This document shows positions 17,725 through 27,282 of a DNA stretch of 64,000 nt, one piece after another (position 1 is the stretch's first letter; every line of letters begins with the position of its first letter). A program made the translations under genes and the position numbers. This DNA comes from Suicoccus acidiformans. Its GTDB lineage: Bacteria > Bacillota > Bacilli > Lactobacillales > Aerococcaceae. The notes under the pieces are model-generated. The model saw nothing but the letters and a program-made list of their open reading frames with translations, did no database searches and was not told the DNA's origin. The stretch spans positions 930,001 to 994,000 of the forward strand of contig NZ_CP023434.1 of NCBI RefSeq assembly GCF_003546865.1, read 5' to 3'.

Positions 17725-20147
17725 TGCAAGTATCATTAGAGTGGTTGGGGAGCTATTTAGACCTCTCAGAATGGACCGGCGAAGCGCTAGCAGAGCGGAT
17801 GTCCCGTACTGGAATTGAAATTGAAAATGTTATCAACTACGGTGCTGAATTATCTAATCTGGTCGTTGCTGAGGTGAAGACGTGTGAGCCGATGGAAGAT
17901 AGCGATCACTTGAATATTACACAAGTGGATGCCGGTGAAGGTAGCTTGCGTCAGATTGTCTGCGGTGCACCGAATGTTGCTGCTGGGCAGAAAGTAATTG
18001 TGGCTTTGCCTGGAGCGGTCTTGCCGGGTGGCTTTGAAATTAAGGAAAGTAAGCTCCGTGGGGTGGACTCCAATGGGATGATTTGCTCCTTAGATGAACT
18101 GGGCTTGCCAGATAATGTCGTACCGAAAGCATATGCCGACGGTATTTATGTCCTAGATGCTGATGCGCCTATTGGAGCCGATGCTATCGACTACTTAAAG
18201 TTGGACGATCCCATTCTGGAATTGGACTTAACTCCAAACCGAGCGGACGCTTTAAGTGTTCGGGGTGTTGCCCATGAAGTAGGAGCCATCACCGGGCAAC
18301 AGCCGCATTTCGAAACAGATTTCCCTATGCCTATGACCGAAACATCAGATTTACTGGACGCTGTAGAATTAGCGATTGAGAGTGAGGAAATTGCCCCGCG
18401 CTTTCAAATGCGGGTTATTCGAGATATTACAGTGAAAGAAAGTCCCGATTGGTTACAATTTCGCCTGATGAAGTCGGGGATGCGACCTTTGAATAATGTG
18501 GTCGATTTGACCAACTATTTCCTCCTGTTATACGGACAGCCAATGCATGCCTATGATTACGATACCCTCGATAGCAAAATAATTGGCGTCGCTCCAGCCG
18601 CCGAAGGCCAAGTTTTTACTACCTTAGACGGGGTGGATCGTACGTTAAGCGCAGAAGATATTCTTATCCTCTCAGGGGATGAAGCGATTGGTTTAGCTGG
18701 TGTCATGGGTGGTTTGGATTCTGAAGTAACAGACCAAACACGTAACGTTCTCTTGGAGACAGCGGTCTTTAACCCGCAAAATGTTCGGGGTACGTCGAAG
18801 AAATTTGCCTTACGTTCAGAGTCAAGCATTCGCTACGAGAAGGGGATTAACCTAGCGACGGTTGCTGAGTCTGGACAAGCCGCAGCTGGTTTGATTGCTG
18901 CTTTAGGAGAGGGCCAAGTTGAAGCGGGCGTCGTGGAAGTTGACGCCACAGAAGTTGAAGACGTAAGTGTCACAGTACAAGCAGGACACATTGAAGAACG
19001 TCTCGGTTTCACTTTAAGCCAAGCTGAATTGCAGGAGATTTTCGACCGTCTTGGTTTTGCTGTGAGCTTTGCTGATGAAGCTCTGACTGTATATATACCA
19101 CCTCGTCGCTGGGATATTTCCATCGAAGCGGATGTACTTGAAGAAATTGCGCGAATTTATGGTTATGATGAAGTGCCAACATCTATTCCTGCTTTAGCTG
19201 GGGAGCCGGCTCAATTAACTGACCAACAAGCCTTAGGGCGTACTACGCGCAATCTTAGCGAAAGTATGGGCTTAAATGAAGTGATTACTTATGTCTTAAC
19301 ATCCCAGGAGCACGCTCAATACATTGCAACCGATGTGACTAAATTTGTCAACCTAGCCATGCCGATGAGTGAGGAGCGCACTGTCTTACGCCAAAGCATG
19401 TTCCCTGCCTTGATGGAGGTTGCCCAATACAATAAAGCTCGTCAGAATAAAGGCTTAGCTTTCTACGAACTTGGTCGCGTCTTTATTGGACAAGGTGCTA
19501 AAAATCAACCTTTAGAATTAGAACGATACGGCATTCTCTTATCCGGAGAGAAACAAGCCAAGACCTGGCTTGAGCCGGCAAGTACTTATGACTTCTTCGA
19601 CTTGAAAGGAATGATTGAAACATATTTGAAAGCCCTTCGTTTACAAGCTGAAATTACTTTCAAGCAAACAAATCGTATAGATGCGATGCATCCGGGCCGA
19701 ACAGCAGATATTTACGCAGATAATGAGCGGCTTGGTTTCTTAGGTCAAGTTCATCCGACCGTCTGCCGAGATTTTGACTTAGATGATGCGACTTTCTTTG
19801 CTGAACTGGATATGGATCTCCTGATTAACTTGCCGCGTAAAGAGAAAATTCAACGGGCGATTCCAAAATTCCCATCGACTTCTCGTGATTTAGCTTTATT
19901 AGTAGATGCAGAACAAAGCCATGGAAGTCTTGTAGAGATCATCGAGCAGAATGGAGGAGAATACTTGCGTAATGTACGTCTATTTGACCATTACGCCGGA
20001 GAGAATATTGAAGTAGGTAAGCAGTCATTAGCCTATCATTTAACGTTCTTGAATCCTGAAGAAACGTTAACTGATAAAGCGGTTGATGCAATAATGGTAC
20101 AAATAACAGAAGCTTTGAAGAATGTGCCTGGGTTAGAAATTCGTTAA
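17724..20147 (+). CDS. pheT: Phenylalanine--tRNA ligase beta subunit
   Basis: PheT is the large subunit (807 residues, standard length). The order is an N-terminal EMAP/OB tRNA-binding domain (about 40-150, with VVAEVKTCEPMEDSDHLNIT), B3/B4 editing domain (about 205-400), B5 (about 405-475), the catalytic-like core, and a C-terminal FDX-ACB anticodon-binding domain (about 710-805, FPSTSRDLALLVD). It works only with PheS. The start overlaps the pheS stop by one base. Confidence 0.96.
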   Translation: MQVSLEWLGSYLDLSEWTGEALAERMSRTGIEIENVINYGAELSNLVVAEVKTCEPMEDSDHLNITQVDAGEGSLRQIVCGAPNVAAGQKVIVALPGAVLPGGFEIKESKLRGVDSNGMICSLDELGLPDNVVPKAYADGIYVLDADAPIGADAIDYLKLDDPILELDLTPNRADALSVRGVAHEVGAITGQQPHFETDFPMPMTETSDLLDAVELAIESEEIAPRFQMRVIRDITVKESPDWLQFRLMKSGMRPLNNVVDLTNYFLLLYGQPMHAYDYDTLDSKIIGVAPAAEGQVFTTLDGVDRTLSAEDILILSGDEAIGLAGVMGGLDSEVTDQTRNVLLETAVFNPQNVRGTSKKFALRSESSIRYEKGINLATVAESGQAAAGLIAALGEGQVEAGVVEVDATEVEDVSVTVQAGHIEERLGFTLSQAELQEIFDRLGFAVSFADEALTVYIPPRRWDISIEADVLEEIARIYGYDEVPTSIPALAGEPAQLTDQQALGRTTRNLSESMGLNEVITYVLTSQEHAQYIATDVTKFVNLAMPMSEERTVLRQSMFPALMEVAQYNKARQNKGLAFYELGRVFIGQGAKNQPLELERYGILLSGEKQAKTWLEPASTYDFFDLKGMIETYLKALRLQAEITFKQTNRIDAMHPGRTADIYADNERLGFLGQVHPTVCRDFDLDDATFFAELDMDLLINLPRKEKIQRAIPKFPSTSRDLALLVDAEQSHGSLVEIIEQNGGEYLRNVRLFDHYAGENIEVGKQSLAYHLTFLNPEETLTDKAVDAIMVQITEALKNVPGLEIR

Positions 20148-20653
20148 GGTTGATTTGTGTTCAATAATAAATCCTGAAAACCAATAAAGGAACAGTTGTA
20201 AAATATGTTCTGAAATGTATATATCTAATCGAAACTTTTCATTCAGGGAATAAGCAAGCATGAGTCACTGCTTAAATAATTTATTGTAGGAAATATAAGC
20301 TTGTTATCAGAAGATATAAGTTACTAATCATGCTAGTTTTAAAGTTTATGATTGGTATTTGATAAGAATGACAGGTGTGACCTCTCAAGTTGCCGCCAGG
20401 TAATTTGAGAGGTTATTTCTGCGCAATGTTTATGTGTCAAGTGAGATGATAAGGGATTGAAATCCGTAATGCTTAATCTGTTAAAAAAGCAAAAAAAATG
20501 CAAGAATAATTGTGTTGGAGTATAATTGTAGTATATTGTATAAATAAAGCTTGCTATTTAACGTGTTTTTTATTACGATGTATGAAGAATTAAATAATGA
20601 ACACTTATGGAAATTACGTTAAAAGATAAGCTTGTATACAGGAGGTTTATCAT
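20148..20653. other. Intergenic region after pheT
   Basis: About 500 bp of AT-rich DNA. Apart from the hairpin at 20379-20419 and AT-rich promoter-like sequence before the GntR gene (for example TTGTGT, 16 nt, TATATT near 20510), I see nothing in it. Confidence 0.5.
20379..20419 (+). terminator. Probable terminator downstream of pheT
   Basis: GACCTCTCAAGTT and AATTTGAGAGGTT form a long stem followed by ATTTCT. It is 230 nt past the pheT stop, so it may end a long pheST transcript. Confidence 0.55.
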
Positions 20654-21304
20654 ATGACTCTAACAAATATTATATATAATCAGTTGCGCGAGAAGATTCA
20701 TGAAGGAGAGCTTACGGCGAATGAACAGATAAACGTAAGCAAAATCTCATCACAACTCAATGTAAGTCGCACACCAGTCAGCCATGCTACTCAGAAATTA
20801 TTGGAAGAGGGATATTTATATAAAGATAGAAGCCGTGTTCTTGTTCAGGACTTGAGTTTAATAGATAGTGCCAATATCACCTCGGTAGATCATTTGAAGT
20901 TATTACTTGATTTCGTTGTCAACGTATTACATTACATCGATACGTATAAGATTGAAGTGAATATTTCACAATTGGAGGTCTTAACCGATCATTTGGATCG
21001 TACCTTGGGGCAAGGGGACTTAGATGAATACTTCGATTCACAGATGGATCTTTTCAAGTATGTATTTGAGTTGCATGAAAACCCCTTATATGTGAAGTAT
21101 GGGCGCATTGCCGTGAAAGAATTGTATCGTCATGCTAAAGAACATGAAGATCAATTTAACTACGTTCATCTAGGGGAAGTTATAGTAGAGCTATTGAATG
21201 ATATTATCGACGCGCTGAAACAGTCTGATATTAACCTTGCAATTGAGCTTATCATCGAGAGTAAAGATGTCTTCTTGAAGAATAAACCTTACAGCTCTGT
21301 GTAG
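20654..21304 (+). CDS. GntR-family transcriptional regulator
   Basis: The 216-residue protein starts with a winged helix-turn-helix of GntR type (residues 5-68; NVSKISSQLNVSRTPVSHAT is the recognition region). An all-helical effector domain of FadR/FCD kind covers about 75-215. AGGAGG lies 9 nt before the ATG. The effector and target are unknown. A decayed homologue follows directly (21548-22120), suggesting an old tandem duplication. No operon partner is seen. Confidence 0.85.
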   Translation: MTLTNIIYNQLREKIHEGELTANEQINVSKISSQLNVSRTPVSHATQKLLEEGYLYKDRSRVLVQDLSLIDSANITSVDHLKLLLDFVVNVLHYIDTYKIEVNISQLEVLTDHLDRTLGQGDLDEYFDSQMDLFKYVFELHENPLYVKYGRIAVKELYRHAKEHEDQFNYVHLGEVIVELLNDIIDALKQSDINLAIELIIESKDVFLKNKPYSSV

Positions 21305-21547
21305 TAGTTTAGACAGCGATATATTATCAGTATAATTTAGCTTTTCGATAGGTATCACTTATCTACTGGTAAGTTACCACGATTGGTAAATGAAGATAAA
21401 GCTTATGCGTATGTTTTACACCGAGTGGAATAATATTAAGGGGAATTGTTGGTGTTAATCGCCGAAACTAGAAATAAAGATTTACCTAATAAATCATGTT
21501 TCTTGTAGTCTGTATCTTTTCAAATACTGAAGTGATTAAGAAGGAAT

Positions 21548-22120
21548 ATGATTGAATTTAACGGATATGGCCTACCAAAGTATATTGCAGATAAGGAATT
21601 TATTATCGGAGTGGCGCTCAATGTAAATAAACTTTCGGGTGATTTAAACGTTAGTCGTATGCCAGTTAAACAAGCTATAGAGCAGCTTGAAGAAGAAGGA
21701 TACGGCAAGTGGGTGGGTAGAGAATATTATGTGAGCGATTTGAGCATATAGAATTTCTCCTAGCGATCAGACTTGAAGTGATCTCGATAAAAAATTGAAT
21801 TTGATTCAAAGCACTTCTTAAGTATGCTCGATGAAATGACTGAGAAAATGCAAGAAGATGATTTCCAGGCGACTACAAAATGAGCGTGAATTATTGTTGT
21901 ATTAAATAAACTTACATACCAATTCATTATTTCAGAAATATGGTCTGCTGAGCATAAATGCAATTGCCGAATAAAAAGAGAAATAAGACGTTATGGAAAG
22001 GAAGCATATTAAAACCATTAGTTTAGTATTTTACTATAAAATTATTGAGTTAATTAAGCAGAACGATATTGAATCACTCCTGGAACTACTTCATTATCAA
22101 CAACAGGTTTTATGCATAAT
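21548..22120 (+). pseudogene. Decayed second GntR-family regulator gene
   Basis: An open part at 21548-21751 (67 codons) still shows the winged-helix recognition segment LNVNKLSGDLNVSRMPVKQA, closely like the intact regulator upstream. It then stops. Further on, the frame around 22040-22115 reads IIELIKQNDIESLLELLHYQ, which resembles the C-terminal helix LNDIIDALKQSDINLAIELI of the neighbour. The segment between is interrupted by several stops. I read this as a degenerate paralogue rather than a functional small HTH protein. Confidence 0.6.
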
Positions 22121-22520
22121 TTTCTGGGTTAGAGATCAAACAGTGTAATGGCTCGATAACTGAATACTATATAATTATCCAAGAGGAAGCAAATATGTTT
22201 CCTATTTTTTGTGCAGTAAATTGATCTATATTCAATAGTTCCAATTAATAAATAAGTAAATATAGCCAAAGAGATAAATTAATGCTTGTGTGTCGATTTT
22301 ATTATTACTTATATTATTTTTAAGTAAAATAAAAATGTCTATACTAAAATGAGAAGATGTATTATTTCTGAATCTCGATTGTCAATTTAAGTTAGAAATT
22401 TCTACACTATATGATGAGTGATTGAACTTGGTGACACACTTGTGCTAACCACCTTAAACAGCCCCCCTTCATCAAACTCCTGACTGGTCAAGAGGAAAAG
22501 CGCTAGCGACACTGGAGGAG
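22121..22520. other. AT-rich intergenic region
   Basis: No gene is visible. The final part (about 22430-22520) is the 3' flank of the IS30 remnant, with a CTCCTGACT...AGTCAGG hairpin. Confidence 0.45.
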
Positions 22521-22817
22521 TCAGGTGCTTAATGAAACCCTAGTTCTTAAGTGGTTGGCATAATATACAGGTGTTTGATCCAAAAGATGGGTCAAGAAAA
22601 CCTCCAGGGGAGTGTAGTAGTTAAGAGATTTACGTGGAATGATATGTCGCTTGAAGGTTACTTACTTAAGAAAGTCTTCATCCACTTCATTAAAATCAGT
22701 ACCTTTAGGCAGACCATCTTTTCTTAACTTTTTAGCGACTATGCAAGCTTTTTCGCCAATTTCGTAATAGTTTTCTATCCAAGTCAGTTCTTTCGTGTCA
22801 AGATGTGTGCAGGCCAT
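22521..22817 (-). pseudogene. IS30-family transposase remnant with internal deletion
   Basis: On the minus strand the ATG at 22817 begins MACTHLDTKELTWIENYYEI, the typical IS30 transposase N-terminus with its helix-turn-helix. After about 33 residues the frame continues as GLPKGTDFNEVDEDF, which belongs to the far C-terminal half, and meets a stop. In another frame RKSLNYYTPLEVF (about 22600-22630) is the C-terminal IS30 motif. The DDE core is missing, so about two thirds of the gene has been deleted. Confidence 0.75.
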
Positions 22818-23014
22818 TTTGTGTCTACTCCTTTATTTGTGAATGCTCTCATAAATAGTGTAGCACAAAGGGTCTTATTTGTTTTTCTAGCTTAATTTAA
22901 CAATTCAGGTTATCTAAAGGACGCTATGAGGCGATATCACAAATACCAATCATGCCCCTAGCAATTCAGAGCTAAATAACGTGAATTGTGTATCGAACGG
23001 CTTTGACCATTGTT

Positions 23015-24140
23015 GACTATCGTGGTGGAGCTCTACCACGTAACTGAAGAGCACGCAGACTATCGTGGTAGGAGTCTACCACGTAACTGAAGAGTCTGCA
23101 GACTATCGTGGTAGGGTTCCACCACGTAATTGAAGAGTCCGCAGACTATCGTGGTAAGAGTCCACCACGCAAGTGAAACGCCTGTATACTACCGTGGTAG
23201 ATTCTACCACGTAAGTCTGAAACGCATATTACAAAATACAACTCATACCTCCACAAATTTGTGCCAATTCCACCAGACCAAACACAAATCTCATCATTTA
23301 GGTGCCATGCCATTGGCTTCGTCTCCTGCACCGAGCCGAGCGCTCTCTCCGGATCTAATCCAGGTTGATGTCACGGCGTTTTGCCGTGGCTTCCTTATCA
23401 ATACCATCAACCATGCCCTTAGCAATTCAGAGTCAAATAACGCAAATCCTGCCTCAAACCGCTTTGATCATTGTTGACTATCGTGGTAGAGTTTCACCAC
23501 GTAATTGAAGAGTCCGCAGACTATCGTGGTAGGGTTCCACCACGTAATTGAGATGCCCGCAGACTATCGTGGTAAGAGTCCACCACGCAAGTGAAACGCC
23601 TGTAGACTACCGTGGTAGATTCTACCACGGTAGTCTGCAACGCATATTGCAAAATACAACTCAGAACTTCCCGAATTTGTGCCACTTTCGCCAGACCAAA
23701 CACAAATCTCATCATTTAGGCGCCATGCCATTGGCTTCGTCTCCTGCACCGAGCCGAGCGCTCTCTCCGGATCTAATCCAGGTTGATGTCACGGTGTTTT
23801 GCCGTGGCTTCCTTATCACAAATACCAATCATGCCCCTAGCAATTCAGGGTCAAATAACGCAAATCCTGCCTCAAACCACTTTGACCATTATTGACTATC
23901 GTGGTAGCATCCCACCACGCAAGTGAAGCGCCCGCAGACTATCGTGGTAGGGTTCCACCACGTAATTGAAGAGTCCGCAGACTATCCTGGTAAGAGTCTA
24001 CCACGCAAGTGAAGAGTCCGCAGACTATCCTGGTAAGAGTCTACCACGCAAGTGAAGCGTCCCTAGACTATCGTGGTAGCATCCCACCACGTAACTGAAG
24101 CGCCCGTAGACTCTCGTGGTAGAACCCCATCACGCCAGCG
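23015..24140 (+). repeat. Palindromic array 3: runs of 5, 4 and 6 hairpin units, 43-bp period
   Basis: Units start at 23015, 23058, 23101, 23144, 23187; 23476, 23519, 23562, 23605; and 23894, 23937, 23980, 24023, 24066, 24109, all exactly 43 bp apart within a run. Arms are CGTGGTAG and CTACCACG with a 4-6 nt loop; linkers resemble AACTGAAGAGTCCGCA. Runs begin 461 and 418 bp apart, which equals a constant 246 bp plus 5 or 4 units. The body holds a TCACGGCG...GCCGTGGC hairpin followed by TTCCTTATC. Orientation is the same as array 2. Apparent proteins here come from the repeats. Confidence 0.9.
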
Positions 24141-24211
24141 AGGAACAAACTGAGCAAAATTCTGACTGAGGGGAGTTGATGCTTTTTCAACTCATTAGCA
24201 TTCTCTCCAAT

Positions 24212-24258
24212 TGAGCTACGCCGATGTCACTCAAATGGGTGGCATCGGCGTAGCGAGA
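24212..24258. terminator. Strong hairpin downstream of cvpA
   Basis: GCTACGCCGATG and CATCGGCGTAGC pair perfectly over 12 bp around a loop of about 18 nt. It lies 20-70 nt past the cvpA stop on the minus strand. The U-run is poor, so terminator function is likely but not certain. Confidence 0.55.
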
Positions 24259-24280
24259 GTCTATTCATTTTTGGGAGGGG

Positions 24281-24832
24281 TTATTGGTTAGGGTTTACGC
24301 TTAGCCAGGTATTGATGGCTAGGTCTGAGAGGATTGGGGTTTGGCTGACTATCCAGTAGGCTAGCGGGCTGTCTACGAAGAGTTGCTGGACGAAATCAAT
24401 GGGAATGAGTGATAAGATGAATAAGATAAGAAACAGCATAAAGTACGTCACAAGGAAGTTGATAATGCCTCCGCCGATACGGTCAACGTAGTAATACATA
24501 TCGTAGTAGGCTAAGCGTTGGAAGAACATGGATAAGAAGTTCGTTACGAGCCAGCCGATGATTGCGATTAGGATGAAGGTTAAACCGCGGTAGAAGGCTT
24601 GGTCTACGTAGAAACTTGCCTGTTCGCCGTATAAAGCGAGTTGGCTATCAGCTTGGATAGCTGGAAAAGGCACGAGCATTTCAACGAAGCCGGAAAGGGG
24701 CTCGTAGAAGCGAGTGGTCAGGACGAGGGTGATTACGTAACCAATTAGGCGAATCCCTTGTAAGACGAGTCCTCGGCGGTATCCCTGGTAAAAGCCGGCA
24801 ACAAGTATCAATATGATAAGTAAACTTAACAC
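24281..24832 (-). CDS. CvpA-family membrane protein
   Basis: The protein (183 residues) has four predicted membrane segments: near the start (SLLIILILVAGFYQGYRRGL), about 20-45, about 85-105 (FILIAIIGWLVTNFLSMFF) and about 125-150. This matches the CvpA family found next to zapA and mutS2. I take the GTG at 24832 as start because AAGGAGGGATATTCT stands directly before it; the in-frame ATG at 24865 overlaps zapA and has no such site. The family was linked to colicin V production in E. coli; the role in Firmicutes is unsettled. Confidence 0.82.
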   Translation of the reverse strand: MLSLLIILILVAGFYQGYRRGLVLQGIRLIGYVITLVLTTRFYEPLSGFVEMLVPFPAIQADSQLALYGEQASFYVDQAFYRGLTFILIAIIGWLVTNFLSMFFQRLAYYDMYYYVDRIGGGIINFLVTYFMLFLILFILSLIPIDFVQQLFVDSPLAYWIVSQTPILSDLAINTWLSVNPNQ

Positions 24833-24845
24833 AGAATATCCCTCC

Positions 24846-25169
24846 TTAATTTTCAGGCCGTTCAAATGGAACTTTTGGTTGCACCCGTGGCGTGTCGGTT
24901 TCCCGGGTATTTCCTGGTGAAGTTAAGGTATCCAAATCTTCTTCTAAAGAAGCAATCTGGTCTTCTTTGACGAGTTGGTCAGATACAGCATTAATGGCCA
25001 TGAGGATACTGCGGTCCTCTTTGGATAGGCCAGGATCGAGTTCCTTTAGTTGATTTAATTGTTGATTAATAATGTCGACGACAGCGAGAATATGCTCATT
25101 TGAATGATCTGAGACGATTATATATTGTTTGCCGTCAATGGTTGCTTTAAAGCGTTGCTTCGAGGTCAT
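24846..25169 (-). CDS. zapA: Cell division protein ZapA
   Basis: ZapA bundles FtsZ filaments at the division site. The 107-residue protein has the family N-terminal fold (KQRFKATIDGKQYIIVSDHS) and a helical domain with coiled coil (EHILAVVDIINQQLNQL and later). The C-terminal 25 residues are disordered and Pro/Thr-rich. The start MTSKQRF at 25169 has AAAGGAGG upstream; a longer frame to 25226 lacks support. It forms an operon with cvpA, divergent from rnhC. Confidence 0.88.
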   Translation of the reverse strand: MTSKQRFKATIDGKQYIIVSDHSNEHILAVVDIINQQLNQLKELDPGLSKEDRSILMAINAVSDQLVKEDQIASLEEDLDTLTSPGNTRETDTPRVQPKVPFERPEN

Positions 25170-25284
25170 AAAGCTTCCTCCTTTATTTACTTGGTTTATT
25201 CTATCATTTATTTGCCATGAATGCACGAATGCGTTATGATTTAGCTAATTATTCCCATTTTCTTCAAGAATAGAAAGGAAACTT

Positions 25285-26205
25285 ATGTCATCAGTCACAC
25301 TTCAAATGTCAGCCCAAGCAATTCGGGAGCTAGAATCGCATTATCATACCCAACTTCAAGCACCTGTCCCTTACAGCGTCTTCCGGGCAAAAGCCAATGG
25401 CGTCACAATCACAGCTTATGAATCTGGAAAAGTCCTCTTTCAAGGTAAGAACGCTGAAGCAGAAGCCAGTCAATGGGGACAAGGCGAAAGCCCAAAAGCT
25501 AGCTCACAAGCTGCGTCCCAGAGTACCGCTTACGACAAGCTTGCCCTCATCGGTAGTGATGAAGTCGGCAACGGCAGTTATTTCGGTCCTTTAATCGTCT
25601 GTGCGGCCTATGTAGCTCCGGAACAGTTCGAGCTTGTTCGTGAGTTGGGCGCCCAAGATTCCAAAAATCTATCCGACGGGCAAATTCGAGATATTGCTTG
25701 GCAGCTAAAGGCCACAGTTCCGTATCATTTGACGAATTGCCCTCCAGTTAAGTACAACGAGGTTATAGGCAGTCGTTACAACGCGGTGAGTATTAAAGTA
25801 AGCCTGCATAACTTTACAATCCAAAAGCTCTACCACAAATTAACGGCCGAGCAGCGAGAACGGTTGGACGGCGTACTCATCGATCAATTTACACCTGAAG
25901 CCAGTTACCGCAAGTATTTGGCTCAAGAAGCTCAACCATATACCGATAGGCTCTATTTTGAAAAGAGAGGGGAGAGTGCGCATTTGGCTGTGGCCTGTGC
26001 GTCGATCATTGCTCGGGATGCTTTCTTAGAAAGTTTAGAGACCTTGGGCAAACCTTACGGCAAGACTTTGCCTTCTGGAGCGGGGCCAGCGGCAGATCAA
26101 TTTGCGGCCGGTCTTCTGAAAGCGCATGGTGAAGAGGCCTTGGCCCAAACTGCGAAATTACATTTCCGTAATACGGAGAAGGCGCGCAAATTAGCCGGCA
26201 GTTGA
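25285..26205 (+). CDS. rnhC: Ribonuclease HIII
   Basis: RNase HIII removes RNA from RNA-DNA hybrids. The protein (306 residues) has an N-terminal TBP-like substrate-binding domain (1-80), then the catalytic domain starting at IGSDEVGNGSYFGPLIVCAA, which carries the D-E pair (typical DEVG). A further conserved Asp is seen in AQDSKNLSD and in VLIDQFT. A GGAAAC-type ribosome-binding site precedes the ATG. It is divergent from zapA, the usual Firmicutes pairing. Confidence 0.93.
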   Translation: MSSVTLQMSAQAIRELESHYHTQLQAPVPYSVFRAKANGVTITAYESGKVLFQGKNAEAEASQWGQGESPKASSQAASQSTAYDKLALIGSDEVGNGSYFGPLIVCAAYVAPEQFELVRELGAQDSKNLSDGQIRDIAWQLKATVPYHLTNCPPVKYNEVIGSRYNAVSIKVSLHNFTIQKLYHKLTAEQRERLDGVLIDQFTPEASYRKYLAQEAQPYTDRLYFEKRGESAHLAVACASIIARDAFLESLETLGKPYGKTLPSGAGPAADQFAAGLLKAHGEEALAQTAKLHFRNTEKARKLAGS

Positions 26206-26253
26206 AAAAATGAGAAAAGATAAATCTCTTGGTGTGATGGCACTTGAAAGGCG

Positions 26254-26301
26254 AAAAACTCAGCTTTCCGTCCTACTTAGTAGAAGGGAAGCTGAGTTTT
26301 T
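26254..26301. terminator. Bidirectional terminator between rnhC and the broken surface-protein gene
   Basis: AAAAACTCAGCTT and AAGCTGAGTTTTT form a long stem with A-run and T-run on opposite sides, so it can end both the rnhC transcript and the convergent one. Confidence 0.9.
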
Positions 26302-26317
26302 GGGTGATAGTTGTTAT

Positions 26318-27282
26318 TTAGGAATGTTTCTTATTGTATGCTACGAGGGCTACACCAGCGACGATTAGTACGGTGCCTGCTCCAATGAGGAGTTTTGTTT
26401 ATACCTTCACCTGTGTCTGGAAGGAAGCGTTTATCGCCTGCAACTTGATCACGGCTAGTATTGTTCTGTCTTTGGTGTTGTTGGCGGGTATTGCGTACGC
26501 GAACGATGTTGTGGTTGACGTTAGTGTTACGGTTACGACGTGCACTCCGATTCGAAGCGGTAGTGCGACGGTTCGAAGTACGGCGATTGCTTCTTTGGTT
26601 TGAACGGCTACGGTTCACCCGACCACTCGTACTTGCGCTACTGCGGCTTCGACTTGAACCTGTGTTAGGAGTTACGCCTAAGTTGTCTGTAATGACGATT
26701 TCGATATCATTGCTATTGTAATTACTTCCAAAAAACCCTACATCATACATGAGGCACACTAATTCACTATCGCTCAATTGACTTAAAGTGCTTGAGTTAA
26801 TCGTTGTATTACTGATAATTTCATCACGGAATGCTGTCATATTCTCAATGTGACCGATTTGTGTTTGAATTAATTGGGCGCTTTTGGGTAATTTGGTCTT
26901 CTTGGGTTAAAGTATCGTCACTTAAGATAAGTCCAATTTCTTTATGCAAATCACTGGATTCATCCGTTACTTCATCGGTTGAAGTACTTTCATCACTGAC
27001 AGAACTATCTGCACCGCTTTCTTCACTGACACTTTCTTCCGGCTCAGTCCACCACTCGTAGACCAACTCAACGAATTTATCATAAGCAACGGGTCCTGTG
27101 CTGCCACCTGCTAGATAGAGTAGGGTGAAGAGTTCAGCGTCTGACAGAGAGCTGCCGTCTTCTTTTGGCTCCTGGGCTCGACCCACAGCCTCGTCCCTTA
27201 CTAAATCCACATCTTCCGTCTCTTCGAAATAAGTAAGAATAGTGTCGGCTTCATTTTGCTTTATGCCGCCGGCTTGGACCAT
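26318..27282 (-). pseudogene. Broken LPXTG surface protein gene (two frameshifts, 5' end missing)
   Basis: Three minus-strand frames join into one protein. The first (27282-26845) holds an acidic stretch with GGIKQNEADTIL and LSDAELFTLLYLAGGSTGP. A frameshift near 26885-26895 leads to QLIQTQIGHIENMTAFRDEI, then a second similar module (LSDSELVCLMYDVGFFGSN). Next come about 70 residues rich in Arg, Ser and Asn and the sortase motif FLPDTGEG. A second frameshift right after it shifts the membrane anchor (LLIGAGTVLIVAGVALVAYN, then KKHS, stop at 26318) out of frame. No signal peptide or ribosome-binding site precedes the first frame; it abuts an IS3 remnant, which probably removed the 5' end. 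Confidence 0.8.

Noticed and set aside
23130-23895. Pairs of similar reading frames of 60-115 codons in both strands
   Set aside because: They repeat with the array modules and encode the palindromic arms in each frame; similarity comes from DNA repetition, not protein conservation.
23015-24140. CRISPR array
   Set aside because: Spacing is regular, but the conserved part is a palindrome, the linkers are only about 11-16 nt and similar to each other, and no cas genes are present.
24180-24260. tRNA gene suggested by TAGCTCAATTGG (D-arm consensus) on the minus strand
   Set aside because: No T-arm or anticodon stem can be formed; the match is explained by the hairpin downstream of cvpA.
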